Shown piece after piece: positions 1 to 6,582 of a DNA stretch of 6,893 nucleotides (position 1 is the first letter of the stretch; each line of letters opens with the position of its first letter). The notes beneath the pieces were generated by a model that did no database searches, was not told the DNA's origin, and was given only the letters and a program-made list of their open reading frames with translations. The translations under genes and the position numbers were made by a program. The stretch comes from Verrucomicrobiota bacterium. Lineage in GTDB: Bacteria; Verrucomicrobiota; Verrucomicrobiia; Opitutales; Opitutaceae. Location of the stretch: contig JAEWNN010000200.1 of the NCBI GenBank assembly GCA_023457035.1, forward strand, positions 1-6,893. The letters are read 5' to 3'.

Positions 1-100
1 ACAACGATTCGAATCAAAGAGGCCGCCACCACGTTGCGACCTCCCGCCTTCGGGGCTAGAGTCCCCACGCTGGCTCCGCCAACCCCGGACCCTCTGCCCT

Positions 101-838
101 ATGGACACTCACTCCTCCATCGACAAGGCGAAGGCCTACTTCGACCTTCAGCTGGGCCATGCCCCCAGCGGGAACTCGGTCACCGTCGCGCCGCTGATCA
201 CCATCTCACGGGAATGCGGCACCGGCGGAAACGTCCTCGGCGAGGAGATCGCCCGCCGCCTCAACCGCCTGCTCGAGGTGGAGCAGGCCCCGTGGACGGT
301 ATTTGATCGCAACTTGGTCGCGCGAATGCTCGAGGACAACCATCTCTCGGCCTCGCTCGCTCGCTTCATTCCCGAGGACAAGGTGTCGGAGATCGATGCC
401 TCCGTGGGCGAGATCGTCGGGTTGCACCCGAACATCTGGACGCTGGTGCACAACACCAACAGTCTGATGCGCCGGCTCGCCGCGATCGGCCGGGCCATCA
501 TCGTCGGCCGGGGTGCCAACTTCGCCACCGCAGGTGCGCCACACGCGCTCCACCTGCGACTCATCGCCTCCCCCGAGCACCGCGCCCGGCGCATCGCGCA
601 GGTCCTCGGGCTCTCGCCGGAACAGGCGCTCGCCCATGGCCGCCGAACCGACCACGCCCGCCGCGACTACGTGCGCTCCTTCTTCGAAGCCGACATCGAC
701 GATCCGTCCGGCTACGACCTCATCATCAACATGGACCGGTTCACCACCGAGACCGCAGCCGACTTGGCTGTTTCGGTGCTGTACTCCCGGGGCTGGGTCG
801 AGGCCAGGCTACCGCTGGCAAACGCCGCCATCTCCTGA
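101..838 (+). CDS. Cytidylate kinase-like family protein
   Basis: The 245-residue protein matches the cytidylate-kinase-like (AAA/P-loop nucleotide kinase fold) family found as a stand-alone protein in many bacteria. Recognisable parts are an N-terminal nucleotide-binding segment ISRECGTGGN (residues 35-44), the FDRNLV segment (68-73) typical of the substrate side, IIVGRGANF (133-141), an arginine-rich LID-like stretch (about 152-165, LRLIASPEHRARRI) and YDLIINMDRF (205-214). By family knowledge it should be cytosolic and bind nucleotides, but the substrate is not established and it is not the essential Cmk. The P-loop lacks the canonical GxGK[ST] lysine, as is common in this family. ATG 101 gives a normal family N-terminus; no Shine-Dalgarno sequence is visible upstream. 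It converges on the minus-strand synthase-like gene with 31 bp between stop codons. Family call confident, function not. Confidence 0.85.
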   Translation: MDTHSSIDKAKAYFDLQLGHAPSGNSVTVAPLITISRECGTGGNVLGEEIARRLNRLLEVEQAPWTVFDRNLVARMLEDNHLSASLARFIPEDKVSEIDASVGEIVGLHPNIWTLVHNTNSLMRRLAAIGRAIIVGRGANFATAGAPHALHLRLIASPEHRARRIAQVLGLSPEQALAHGRRTDHARRDYVRSFFEADIDDPSGYDLIINMDRFTTETAADLAVSVLYSRGWVEARLPLANAAIS

Positions 839-849
839 TCCGCCCCCGG

Positions 850-879
850 CGGAGCCTCGGCGGTGGGCGTCAGGCTCCG
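850..879. repeat. Inverted repeat between convergent genes
   Basis: Eight-base arms CGGAGCCT-like on the left (850-857) and AGGCTCCG on the right (872-879) pair perfectly around a 14-nt loop. It lies at the convergent junction and overlaps the last codons of the minus-strand gene. Position suggests a bidirectional transcription stop, but there is no T-tract on either side, so a function as intrinsic terminator is doubtful. Confidence 0.3.
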
Positions 880-1550
880 GTCTTGTCGCCCACAAACAGC
901 CGCCCCGCGGCTTGCCTCGCCCCGGCGCGAATCTTCACCGGTACCGTCTGCACCCGCAACCCTGCGCCCGCGAGCCGCCGGACAAAAGCCGCGTCGTCCC
1001 CGGCCGACCACACCACTAGGCGGCCGCCGGGCGCGAGCATCGTCTCCAAAATCCGGATCCCAGGCGCATCGTAGAGCCGCGCGTTGGCCGCCTGCACCAT
1101 CGCCGAAGGGCCGTTGTCGATGTCGAGTATCACCGCCGCATAACTCGCCGGCGGCGCCCGGCGGACGAGTTCGAAGACATCGCCGATCACCACCCGCACC
1201 CGTGGATCGTCGAGCAACGCCCCGTTGAGCCGGGCAAGGTGCTCACGATTCCACGCCACGATCTCCGGCAACAGTTCGGCCACCTCGACCACGAGCTTCG
1301 CACCGGCGCGCTCCAGCACGCTGCGCAGCGTGAAACCAAGCCCCAGTCCGCCGATCAGCACCCGTCCCGGCTTTTCGCGCACCAGCCGTGCCATGCCAAG
1401 CTCGCCCAACGCCAACTCCGAGTACGCCGCCTGCGAGTGCATCAACTCCCGCCCGGCGAGACGCACGCAGTGGCTGCCGTCGTGTTCGTGCAGGGTCAGG
1501 ATCGCGCCGTCGGGTGTGCGAGCGGAGGCGAGAAGACGGTGCGGTTTCAT
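870..1550 (-). CDS. Spermidine synthase-like SAM-fold protein
   Basis: A 226-residue Rossmann-fold protein of the spermidine synthase/SAM-dependent methyltransferase-like group. Visible motifs are the glycine-rich loop GGLGLGF (residues 67-73), the acidic end of strand 2 in VEVAELLPEIVAWN (88-101), VIGDVFEL (121-128), and LDIDNGP (142-148) in the place of the polyamine-site motif; a C-terminal APGGRLVVWSAG (173-184) follows. Start ATG 1550 was chosen because MKPHRLLASARTPDG matches the usual N-terminus of this short family; the reading frame stays open upstream to 2156, but that extension has Arg/Gly/Ala-rich nonsense composition and overlaps another gene. True polyamine synthases are longer and carry a D-[ST]-x-D-P type motif, so spermidine synthesis is not assured; a methyltransferase-like or degenerate role is possible. 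It is the last of three same-strand genes. Confidence 0.85.
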   Translation of the reverse strand: MKPHRLLASARTPDGAILTLHEHDGSHCVRLAGRELMHSQAAYSELALGELGMARLVREKPGRVLIGGLGLGFTLRSVLERAGAKLVVEVAELLPEIVAWNREHLARLNGALLDDPRVRVVIGDVFELVRRAPPASYAAVILDIDNGPSAMVQAANARLYDAPGIRILETMLAPGGRLVVWSAGDDAAFVRRLAGAGLRVQTVPVKIRAGARQAAGRLFVGDKTGA

Positions 1551-1678
1551 GGGTGGCCCGAATGAATCACCCAAGCGGCAAGGAACCGCCAGCCTTCGTT
1601 TCCGCGGAGGATCGACCGCAGCACCGGCCCCACCACCGGTCGAACCGCGCAAACAACACCGCGCGAGGCCGGAAACCG

Positions 1679-2092
1679 TCACGCCACGGCATTCAGCCGG
1701 GTGCCTACCGTCGCCGAGTATCCACCAGCACCAATCTGACCGACGCGCGTGTAGAGGCTCGCCGCCTGGGCCGCCCGCCAATCGAGCGGCAGGGCCGACG
1801 CCGCGAGGGCCGGCTGGTCCTCGGCCGCGGCCGACGCGTAGTCGTCCGTCTGGTCCCCCCCGAGCCCCGATTGCGCGAACCGGATCAGTTTGCCGTAGCC
1901 TTCCGTATCCGACCGGTCCGGTCGCCGCCCCGCCGCCGTCTCGAGGTCGATGATCACGCCCCCGGGGTCGTCCGCGGCGGCCGCCGCGCGCGTGCGCGGC
2001 CCGCGCTGCTGATCGCGCGTACGCGCCGCCAGCGACACCTCCAGCCGGAGGTTCGCAGCCAGATCCACACTGGTGGTGATGCGTTCGATCAT
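1679..2092 (-). CDS. Hypothetical protein, 137 aa, Ala/Asp-rich
   Basis: I do not recognise this gene. The 137-residue product starts MIERITTSVDLAANLRLEVS and ends in GYSATVGTRLNAVA. It has no signal peptide, membrane helix, cysteine or recognisable motif; a charged, Ala-rich middle (about residues 22-58) looks disordered, and the C-terminal half (about 66-137) looks more structured, with helix-like DWRAAQAASLYTRVGQ. Support for real coding is indirect but fair: nearly all third codon positions are G or C in this frame, amino-acid composition is ordinary, and it fills the gap between two same-strand genes (gap of 101 bp after the phosphatase stop and 128 bp before the synthase-like gene). No Shine-Dalgarno sequence precedes ATG 2092. 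Antisense open frames over the same stretch have Arg/Pro-rich shadow composition. Confidence 0.6.
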   Translation of the reverse strand: MIERITTSVDLAANLRLEVSLAARTRDQQRGPRTRAAAAADDPGGVIIDLETAAGRRPDRSDTEGYGKLIRFAQSGLGGDQTDDYASAAAEDQPALAASALPLDWRAAQAASLYTRVGQIGAGGYSATVGTRLNAVA

Positions 2093-2193
2093 GGGGCCGA
2101 CGCCACGGACGCCCCGAGACTAGGCAGGCGCCCGCATTTCGCAATCGGTGCCGCACCGGAGCCGTTGGGCGCCACAGGGGCAGCCCGGCAGGC

Positions 2194-3633
2194 TCAGCCG
2201 ACTCGGCGGATCGTCACCAACGTGAGATCGTCGTGGCCCTGATTCTCTCCGGTGAAATGCCGCACCCGCTCGAGGATGCCGTCGTTGATGGCACCGGGCG
2301 GCCGAGTCCCCAGCTCCCGTACCGCCGCAGCCAGCCGCAATCCGGAGAACTCCGCGCCAAAGGCATCGGGCGCCTCGGTGAGTCCGTCAGTGTAGAGCAC
2401 AAACAGGTCTCCTTCGCCAAAACGCACCCGCACTTCGGCCAAGGCCGGCTGGAAGGTGTCGTCGGGGACCAGCCCGACCGCCATGCCCTCCGAGTCGAGA
2501 AACCTCACCTCATGTTGCCCGTCCACGCCTCGACCGAAGAACAACGGTTGTTCGTGGCCGGCACGCGCATAACGGATCTCCGCCCGCATCGGATCGAGGA
2601 CCGCATAGATCATCGTGATGTACATCCCTTGGCGCATCTCGCCGCTCATCGCCCGGTTCACCCCGGCCAGAACCGCGGCCGGAGAATCGTCGCGCGCCGC
2701 AAGCTGGCGCAGGTTGGTCCGGCAGATCGCCATCAGCAACGAGGCGGCAATCCCCTTGCCGGAGACATCGGCCACCGCCACCCCGAGCCGACCGCCGGCC
2801 AGCGGAATCAGATCGTAGAAATCGCCACTGACCTGCTGCGCCGAGCGGTAGCGGGCGTCGACTTCCAATCCCGCCACGCTCGGCGCCTCGCGTGGCAGCA
2901 ACAACTGCTGGATGCTGCTGGCCAGCGCCAGATCGAGGTCGAGCTGGCGCCTCTCGATCTGGAGCCGGAGCAGACTCTGGTTGTGCACCGCCATCCCCGC
3001 CTGCTCGGCGAGCGCGCGCACGAGCGAGAAGTCGTCCTCGCTGAAGGGCAGACCATCACGCGGATTGGCGATGCAGAGCACCCCGTAGAACTCGTCGCGG
3101 AAGCGTACCGGAGCAGCGATGAACGACCTCATTCGCAGCGCCGGATCGTCGTGTTTCACGATCCGGTTGTCGCCCTCGGCATCGGCGATGAGCACCGACC
3201 GACCGGTCCGTACCACCTCGCCCAACACCCCCGCTGAAGCCGGGAGCTCCTCCAGTCGCATGATCTGCTCGAGCAGTCGGGCTCGGGTGATGCTCGCGCC
3301 GCGCACATGGTCGGGCAGCGTACGTTGCGGCGGGAACAGCCCCTCGGCGGCGACGCCGCGCAGCGTCCCCTGCGGCGTGCGCTCGAACAAACACGCGCTG
3401 AGCGCGTTGGTGCTCAGGATGGCCGCATGCACGATGCGTTCGAGCAGCTCGGTACGGCTGAGGTTCTCGCCGAGCGCCTCGGCCATCCCGTGGACGAAAC
3501 CGACAACAACCTGTTTCTCCCGCAGCACGTTCTGCCGCTCCTCGGCGTTGTGCTCGGCTTCGCGGCGGAACCGCCGCACCTGCCACAGGCCGGTGAGCAA
3601 TCCGAGGAGAGCGCCAAGGAGGAAGAGGAGCAT
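2194..3633 (-). CDS. Membrane-anchored GAF-SpoIIE (PP2C) phosphatase
   Basis: A 479-residue RsbU/SpoIIE-type serine/threonine phosphatase. Residues 1-17 form one hydrophobic helix followed by a basic stop-transfer patch (RRFRRE), so the rest should face the cytoplasm. A short coiled linker precedes a GAF domain (about 43-219), with SFIAAPVRFRDEFYGVLCIAN at its core. A helical linker (about 220-250) leads into the catalytic domain (about 238-478). The metal-binding aspartates are intact: GDFYD (270-274), ADVSGKG (288-294), YTDGLTEA (414-421) and GHDDLT (466-471); AGHEQPLFF (358-366) is also typical. Members usually dephosphorylate STAS anti-anti-sigma proteins under control of the sensor domain. 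No STAS protein, anti-sigma kinase or histidine kinase is in the window, so its target is unknown. ATG 3633 is the only plausible start and puts the helix at the very N-terminus; no Shine-Dalgarno is seen. It is divergent from the outer-membrane gene. Confidence 0.93.
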   Translation of the reverse strand: MLLFLLGALLGLLTGLWQVRRFRREAEHNAEERQNVLREKQVVVGFVHGMAEALGENLSRTELLERIVHAAILSTNALSACLFERTPQGTLRGVAAEGLFPPQRTLPDHVRGASITRARLLEQIMRLEELPASAGVLGEVVRTGRSVLIADAEGDNRIVKHDDPALRMRSFIAAPVRFRDEFYGVLCIANPRDGLPFSEDDFSLVRALAEQAGMAVHNQSLLRLQIERRQLDLDLALASSIQQLLLPREAPSVAGLEVDARYRSAQQVSGDFYDLIPLAGGRLGVAVADVSGKGIAASLLMAICRTNLRQLAARDDSPAAVLAGVNRAMSGEMRQGMYITMIYAVLDPMRAEIRYARAGHEQPLFFGRGVDGQHEVRFLDSEGMAVGLVPDDTFQPALAEVRVRFGEGDLFVLYTDGLTEAPDAFGAEFSGLRLAAAVRELGTRPPGAINDGILERVRHFTGENQGHDDLTLVTIRRVG

Positions 3634-3695
3634 GACACACGAAGGCTGGAAGCGGGGGCAGTGTATGGTGCCGGTCGGGGCGACGGCGAGACTTC

Positions 3696-3720
3696 GTTCC
3701 GCGGGCTATGCCCGGGGAAC
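3696..3720. repeat. 25-bp interrupted palindrome in divergent promoter region
   Basis: Arms GTTCC and CGGGC on the left pair with GCCCG and GGAAC on the right around a TAT centre, with a single G/G mismatch in each arm after the fifth base. It sits 62 bp upstream of the phosphatase start and 157 bp upstream of the outer-membrane protein start, in the 244-bp region that must hold both promoters. Symmetry and placement fit an operator for a dimeric regulator or a stable hairpin in a 5' leader; no T-tract follows on either strand, so it is not an intrinsic terminator. No convincing -35/-10 pair can be named nearby. Confidence 0.6.
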
Positions 3721-3877
3721 ACTGGCCGCGTGGCGAGCCGCCCCCAGCCGGCTCCGGCGAGAGCGGGGCCCTGTCGCCGTGGCGCCCCCCCTGCACTATT
3801 GCCACTCGCCGCGGGCTTTCCGCCGCTCGCCAGGTCCGTGTCGCCCCGACCTCCGCCCGTCCTTCACTCGCCGGCGC

Positions 3878-4582
3878 ATGAAACACCTATCAACTCTCGT
3901 TCGTTCCGTGGTTATCGCCACCCTGACCGCCGTTGGCGCAGGCGTCCTGCCGGCCGCCGCGCAAGGCACCGGCGAGTCCTCCGGGCGGAGCGCCTTCTCC
4001 GTCGGCCTCGAAGGCGGCACCACCGGCTTCGGGCCGGTGCTCCAGTACACACCGTCCGCACGTTTCAACTTCGCGCTCAGTTACGGTCATCTCGACTTCG
4101 ACGCCGACAACCTCCGGACCAACCGCGCCCGCTACGCCGCCGACCTGCGCATGGCCAATCTCGCGGCGACGGTCGACTGGCATCCGTGGCGCAACGGTTT
4201 CCACCTCACCTGCGGCGCCGTCGTCCACGACCACCGTCTCGACCTCACGGCCCGACCGCGCCGCGGCACCGTGTATGAGGTCGGCCGACACAACTACACC
4301 AACACCGAGATCACCTCGCTCACGGGCCGGGTCGACACCGGCACCCGGATCGCCCCCTACCTCGGCGTCGGCTGGACCTGGCACCTCGGTCGGAGCGGCT
4401 TCAGCCTAATGACGAACCTCGGCGTGATGTTCACCGAAAACTACGACGCGCACCTCACCGCCACCGGCCCGCTGGCCAGCGATCCGACGTTTCTCGAGGA
4501 CCTCCGCCGCGAGGAGAAGGACATCAACGACAACAACGAACTCTTCCCGGTGGTCAAAGTGGGCTTCGCCTACCGCTTCTGA
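3878..4582 (+). CDS. Outer membrane beta-barrel protein
   Basis: A 234-residue secreted protein. The signal peptide is residues 1-28: a basic start (MKHLSTLVR), a hydrophobic core and an AAA cleavage site before Gln29. The mature part has the alternating polar/hydrophobic pattern of a small (probably 8-strand) barrel: FSVGLEGG, FNFALSYGHLDF, LAATVDWHPW, FHLTCGAVVHD, IAPYLGVGWTWHL, FSLMTNLGVMF, and a closing strand VVKVGFAYRF that ends in the terminal Phe recognised by the BAM complex. The pattern WHPW-x-GF-x-L-x-GAV followed by APYLGVGW and LGVMF is that of a conserved bacterial barrel family of unknown function, possibly a structural or small-pore protein. ATG 3878 is chosen because it yields the signal peptide; the frame is open further upstream only as a shadow of the phosphatase gene. 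Its transcript ends at the terminator 22 bp downstream. Confidence 0.85.
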   Translation: MKHLSTLVRSVVIATLTAVGAGVLPAAAQGTGESSGRSAFSVGLEGGTTGFGPVLQYTPSARFNFALSYGHLDFDADNLRTNRARYAADLRMANLAATVDWHPWRNGFHLTCGAVVHDHRLDLTARPRRGTVYEVGRHNYTNTEITSLTGRVDTGTRIAPYLGVGWTWHLGRSGFSLMTNLGVMFTENYDAHLTATGPLASDPTFLEDLRREEKDINDNNELFPVVKVGFAYRF

Positions 4583-4603
4583 TCCTCGCCACCGCAAGCT
4601 GCG

Positions 4604-4632
4604 AAGCCCGCCGTTCTCCGGCGGGCTTTTTT
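4604..4632 (+). terminator. Rho-independent terminator
   Basis: Arms AAGCCCGCCG (4604-4613) and CGGCGGGCTT (4619-4628) form a perfect 10-bp stem with the loop TTCTC. A T-tract of six (4627-4632) follows, then G and three more T. It lies 21 bp after the stop codon of the outer-membrane protein and ends about 50 bp before thiM, so thiM should need its own promoter. The A-pair at the left base may also allow partial termination in the other direction. Confidence 0.93.
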
Positions 4633-4681
4633 GTTTCCGTTCGGGACCGCACCCCCTAACCGTCGGCGGCATCCGTCCGCC

Positions 4682-5497
4682 ATGTCCACGCCCCCCGCCT
4701 TCTCCGCCGCCGCCTGCTCCGCCGTCCTTGCCGCCATCCGCACGCGCGCCCCGCTGGTCCACAACATCACGAACTACGTCGTGATGAACAACACGGCCAA
4801 CGCGCTGCTCGCCCTCGGCGCCTCGCCGGCGATGGTCCACGCCGTCGAGGAGGTCGAGGAGTTCGTCGGCCTCGCACAGGCGCTCGTCATCAACATCGGG
4901 ACACTCTCCACCCCTTGGATTGCCGCCATGGAGATGGCGGCCGCGGCCGCCAACCTGCGCCACCTCCCGTGGGTGCTCGATCCCGTCGGCGCCGGCGCGA
5001 CCACGTTGCGCACCAGCACCGCCGCCAACCTCGCCCGCCTGCGCCCCGCCTGCATCCGCGGCAACGCCTCCGAGATCCTCGTCCTCGCCGGCGCCACCGG
5101 CGAGAAGACCAAGGGCGTCGACTCGACGCGCGACTCCGCCGACGCCCTCCCCCCCGCGCGCCAGCTCGCCCTCGCCACCGGCGCCGTCGTCGCCGTCACC
5201 GGCCCGATCGACTACGTGACCGACGGCCGACAGACCGTCGCGCTAGCCAACGGCCACCCGCTCATGGCGCGAGTCACCGGCCTGGGCTGCACCGCCACCG
5301 CGCTCGTCGGCGCGGCGCTGGCCGTCGAACCGGATCGACTGGTCGCCGTCGCCGCCGGGCTGAGTTTCCTCGCGCTCGCCGGCGAGATCGCCGCCGAGCG
5401 CAGCCCCGGCCCCGGCTCACTTCAACTCCATCTGCTGGATGCACTCCTTCAACTCGACGCCGAGACGATCGCCCATCGTCTCAAACTCGGCGGCTGA
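4682..5497 (+). CDS. thiM: Hydroxyethylthiazole kinase ThiM
   Basis: A 271-residue ribokinase-fold enzyme (EC 2.7.1.50) that phosphorylates 4-methyl-5-(2-hydroxyethyl)thiazole with ATP, the salvage route to the thiazole half of thiamine; it acts in the cytosol, usually as a trimer. Family motifs run in order: PLVHNITNYVVMNNTANALLALGASPAM (residues 24-51, given here in two pieces: substrate pocket start PLVHNITNYVVMN, then LLALGASPAM), MVHAVEEVEEF (51-61), LVINIGTL (68-75), WVLDPVGAGAT (97-107), IRGNASEI (125-132), TKGVDS (143-148), VAVTGPIDYVTDG (170-182) and GLGCTATAL (200-208), where Cys203 is the catalytic-site cysteine. Length is normal. ATG 4682 is preferred over TTG 4631, which would start inside the terminator and add an atypical basic tail. 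No other thiamine gene and no TPP riboswitch are visible nearby, so it looks like a free-standing salvage gene. Confidence 0.96.
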   Translation: MSTPPAFSAAACSAVLAAIRTRAPLVHNITNYVVMNNTANALLALGASPAMVHAVEEVEEFVGLAQALVINIGTLSTPWIAAMEMAAAAANLRHLPWVLDPVGAGATTLRTSTAANLARLRPACIRGNASEILVLAGATGEKTKGVDSTRDSADALPPARQLALATGAVVAVTGPIDYVTDGRQTVALANGHPLMARVTGLGCTATALVGAALAVEPDRLVAVAAGLSFLALAGEIAAERSPGPGSLQLHLLDALLQLDAETIAHRLKLGG

Positions 5498-5526
5498 GCA
5501 CCGAAGCCGGTACCCCGAGGTGGCTG

Positions 5527-6282
5527 TCACTCCCGCCCGGTCTTTCGTCGGAAGTGGGCGACGAGTGCGCCCGCCTCGGCGCCACGACCTTGGGGGATCG
5601 GCACGCGCACCGAATGGATCTGCCGCTGGCTCCGCGCCAGTGTCGAGTACACGAGTTCGAGGCACGCCACCTCCCCCTCGATCACCCGGCAGCGCTCGAA
5701 ACGCGCACCGAAACCGCGCCAGACGTGCAGCTCACCGCCGAGCCAGAGGCCGTCCTCGCCAAGGCGCGCTTCACCGACCCCGGCCTCCCGCCGCGCCCGC
5801 TGCGCGCGGGTTGTCGTCACGATAACGATACTGATGACCAGGCAGAGCCCCAGCAGCACGGCGAGCACCCAGCGGCCGCCCTCCCGATCGTAGAGCGCGA
5901 ACCCGCCGCCGATCGCGACGCAGAAGAAGGCGACGATCCGAAACATCGCCCACTTGTTGCGACACTCCCGCTCGAAGTCCTCGCCCACGAAGCGCCGCCA
6001 TTCCACCTCGCCGTAGCGCCAATGTGCGAGCAGCTGTGTCTCGTCGAAGAGCGCCGCCCGCACCAAGCGGCGGCGCCGGAAGAGGCGGGTCGAGATCCCC
6101 AGCGCGATCGCCATCGTGAGGCCGATCATCACCATGGCGTATTGCCCGCCGTTCCACGGGCGGAAGAAGTCTTCGGCGACGAACGGCGCCACCGTCATCG
6201 CGGCGCCGAGCAGCGCGAGCATCCAACAGACTTTCTCGCCAGTGCTAAGGCCGGGCGGCGGGGCGGCGGGGGATGATGGCAT
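5527..6282 (-). CDS. Four-helix membrane protein of unknown function
   Basis: A 251-residue integral membrane protein, not assigned to a named family with confidence. Predicted helices lie at about residues 18-36, 48-65, 112-131 and 138-158, in two hairpins separated by a charged soluble segment (66-110, rich in Arg, Glu and Trp). The soluble C-terminal part (about 170-251) contains the pattern LGEDGLWLGGELHVWRG, then a strand-rich stretch ending SVRVPIPQGRGAEAGALVAHF; this resembles the small PH-like/YcxB-type domain seen after paired helices in bacterial membrane proteins, but that is inference. ATG 6282 is used; a GTG two codons upstream (6288) would add Met-Pro. No signal peptide cleavage site and no Shine-Dalgarno are seen. 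It converges on thiM with 29 bp between stop codons. Confidence 0.75.
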   Translation of the reverse strand: MPSSPAAPPPGLSTGEKVCWMLALLGAAMTVAPFVAEDFFRPWNGGQYAMVMIGLTMAIALGISTRLFRRRRLVRAALFDETQLLAHWRYGEVEWRRFVGEDFERECRNKWAMFRIVAFFCVAIGGGFALYDREGGRWVLAVLLGLCLVISIVIVTTTRAQRARREAGVGEARLGEDGLWLGGELHVWRGFGARFERCRVIEGEVACLELVYSTLARSQRQIHSVRVPIPQGRGAEAGALVAHFRRKTGRE

Positions 6283-6459
6283 GGGCACAGTGGACTACGG
6301 GGCCCAGTCCATCGCGGTCTTCGCGCCGCCGCAAGGCGCCGCCGGCCGTACGGCTCACTATTTCTTCAGCGCAACTCAACCCTGCAGCCGCAGCCCCGGC
6401 GCTTGATCACCAAACGCGGTTTCCAATTCCCACGCCATCGGCGGCCACGCGCGGTGCCG

Positions 6460-6491
6460 AGCAGCCTGTCGGACTTCGTCCGCAGGCTGCT
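6460..6491. repeat. REP-like hairpin 1 (14-bp stem)
   Basis: Outer arms AGCAGCCTG (6460-6468) and CAGGCTGCT (6483-6491) pair perfectly, and inner arms CGGAC (6470-6474) and GTCCG (6478-6482) continue the stem around a TTC loop, with one bulged T at 6469. No T-tract follows on either strand, so an intrinsic terminator is unlikely. Stem size, GC content and intergenic position next to an insertion sequence resemble repetitive extragenic palindromes, but other copies cannot be tested within this window. Confidence 0.75.
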
Positions 6492-6494
6492 GAG

Positions 6495-6515
6495 CAAACA
6501 GGCTGCGCCTGTTTG
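6495..6515. repeat. REP-like hairpin 2 (9-bp perfect stem)
   Basis: Arms CAAACAGGC (6495-6503) and GCCTGTTTG (6507-6515) pair perfectly around the loop TGC. It begins three bases after hairpin 1. The octamer CAGGCTGC spanning its left arm and loop (6499-6506) repeats the right arm of hairpin 1 (6483-6490), so the left arm of hairpin 1 could pair with either copy. Confidence 0.75.
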
Positions 6516-6582
6516 GTTGGGTATGGGCTTGGGAGGACGTTCTCCCGGGGCGGTCTTCTAGACGGTCGTTTTCTGCGCCGGT

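Noticed and set aside
6..15. GATTCGAATC, which looks like a tRNA T-loop, followed by GCCACCA
   Set aside because: The flanking bases do not form a T-stem, and no acceptor or anticodon arm can be placed in the window; it is only a 10-bp palindrome.
1551..1678. Possible promoter for the synthase-like gene in the 128-bp gap
   Set aside because: TTGTTT-like hexamers on the minus strand have no partner -10 at proper spacing; only weak 5-bp inverted repeats are seen.
1551..2156. N-terminal extension of the spermidine-synthase-like protein to 428 residues
   Set aside because: The extension overlaps the better-supported 137-residue gene in another frame, is Gly/Arg-rich and low in complexity, and the family N-terminus begins at 1550.
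2146..2158. Small hairpin CGGTG-CCG-CACCG downstream of the phosphatase stop as a terminator
   Set aside because: The stem is only five pairs and no T-tract follows on the minus strand.
1225..2242. Plus-strand open frames of 242 and 284 residues
   Set aside because: Their Arg/Pro/Ala-rich composition is typical of frames opposite GC-rich genes, with no family motif.
3119..3877. Long plus-strand open frame continuous with the outer-membrane protein frame, suggesting a much longer protein
   Set aside because: It is antisense to the phosphatase gene, has Arg/Ser-rich shadow composition, and the signal peptide at 3878 marks the true start.
4915..6276. 453-residue plus-strand open frame
   Set aside because: It runs out of frame through thiM and antisense through the membrane-protein gene, and its first half is almost all Arg, Pro and Ala.
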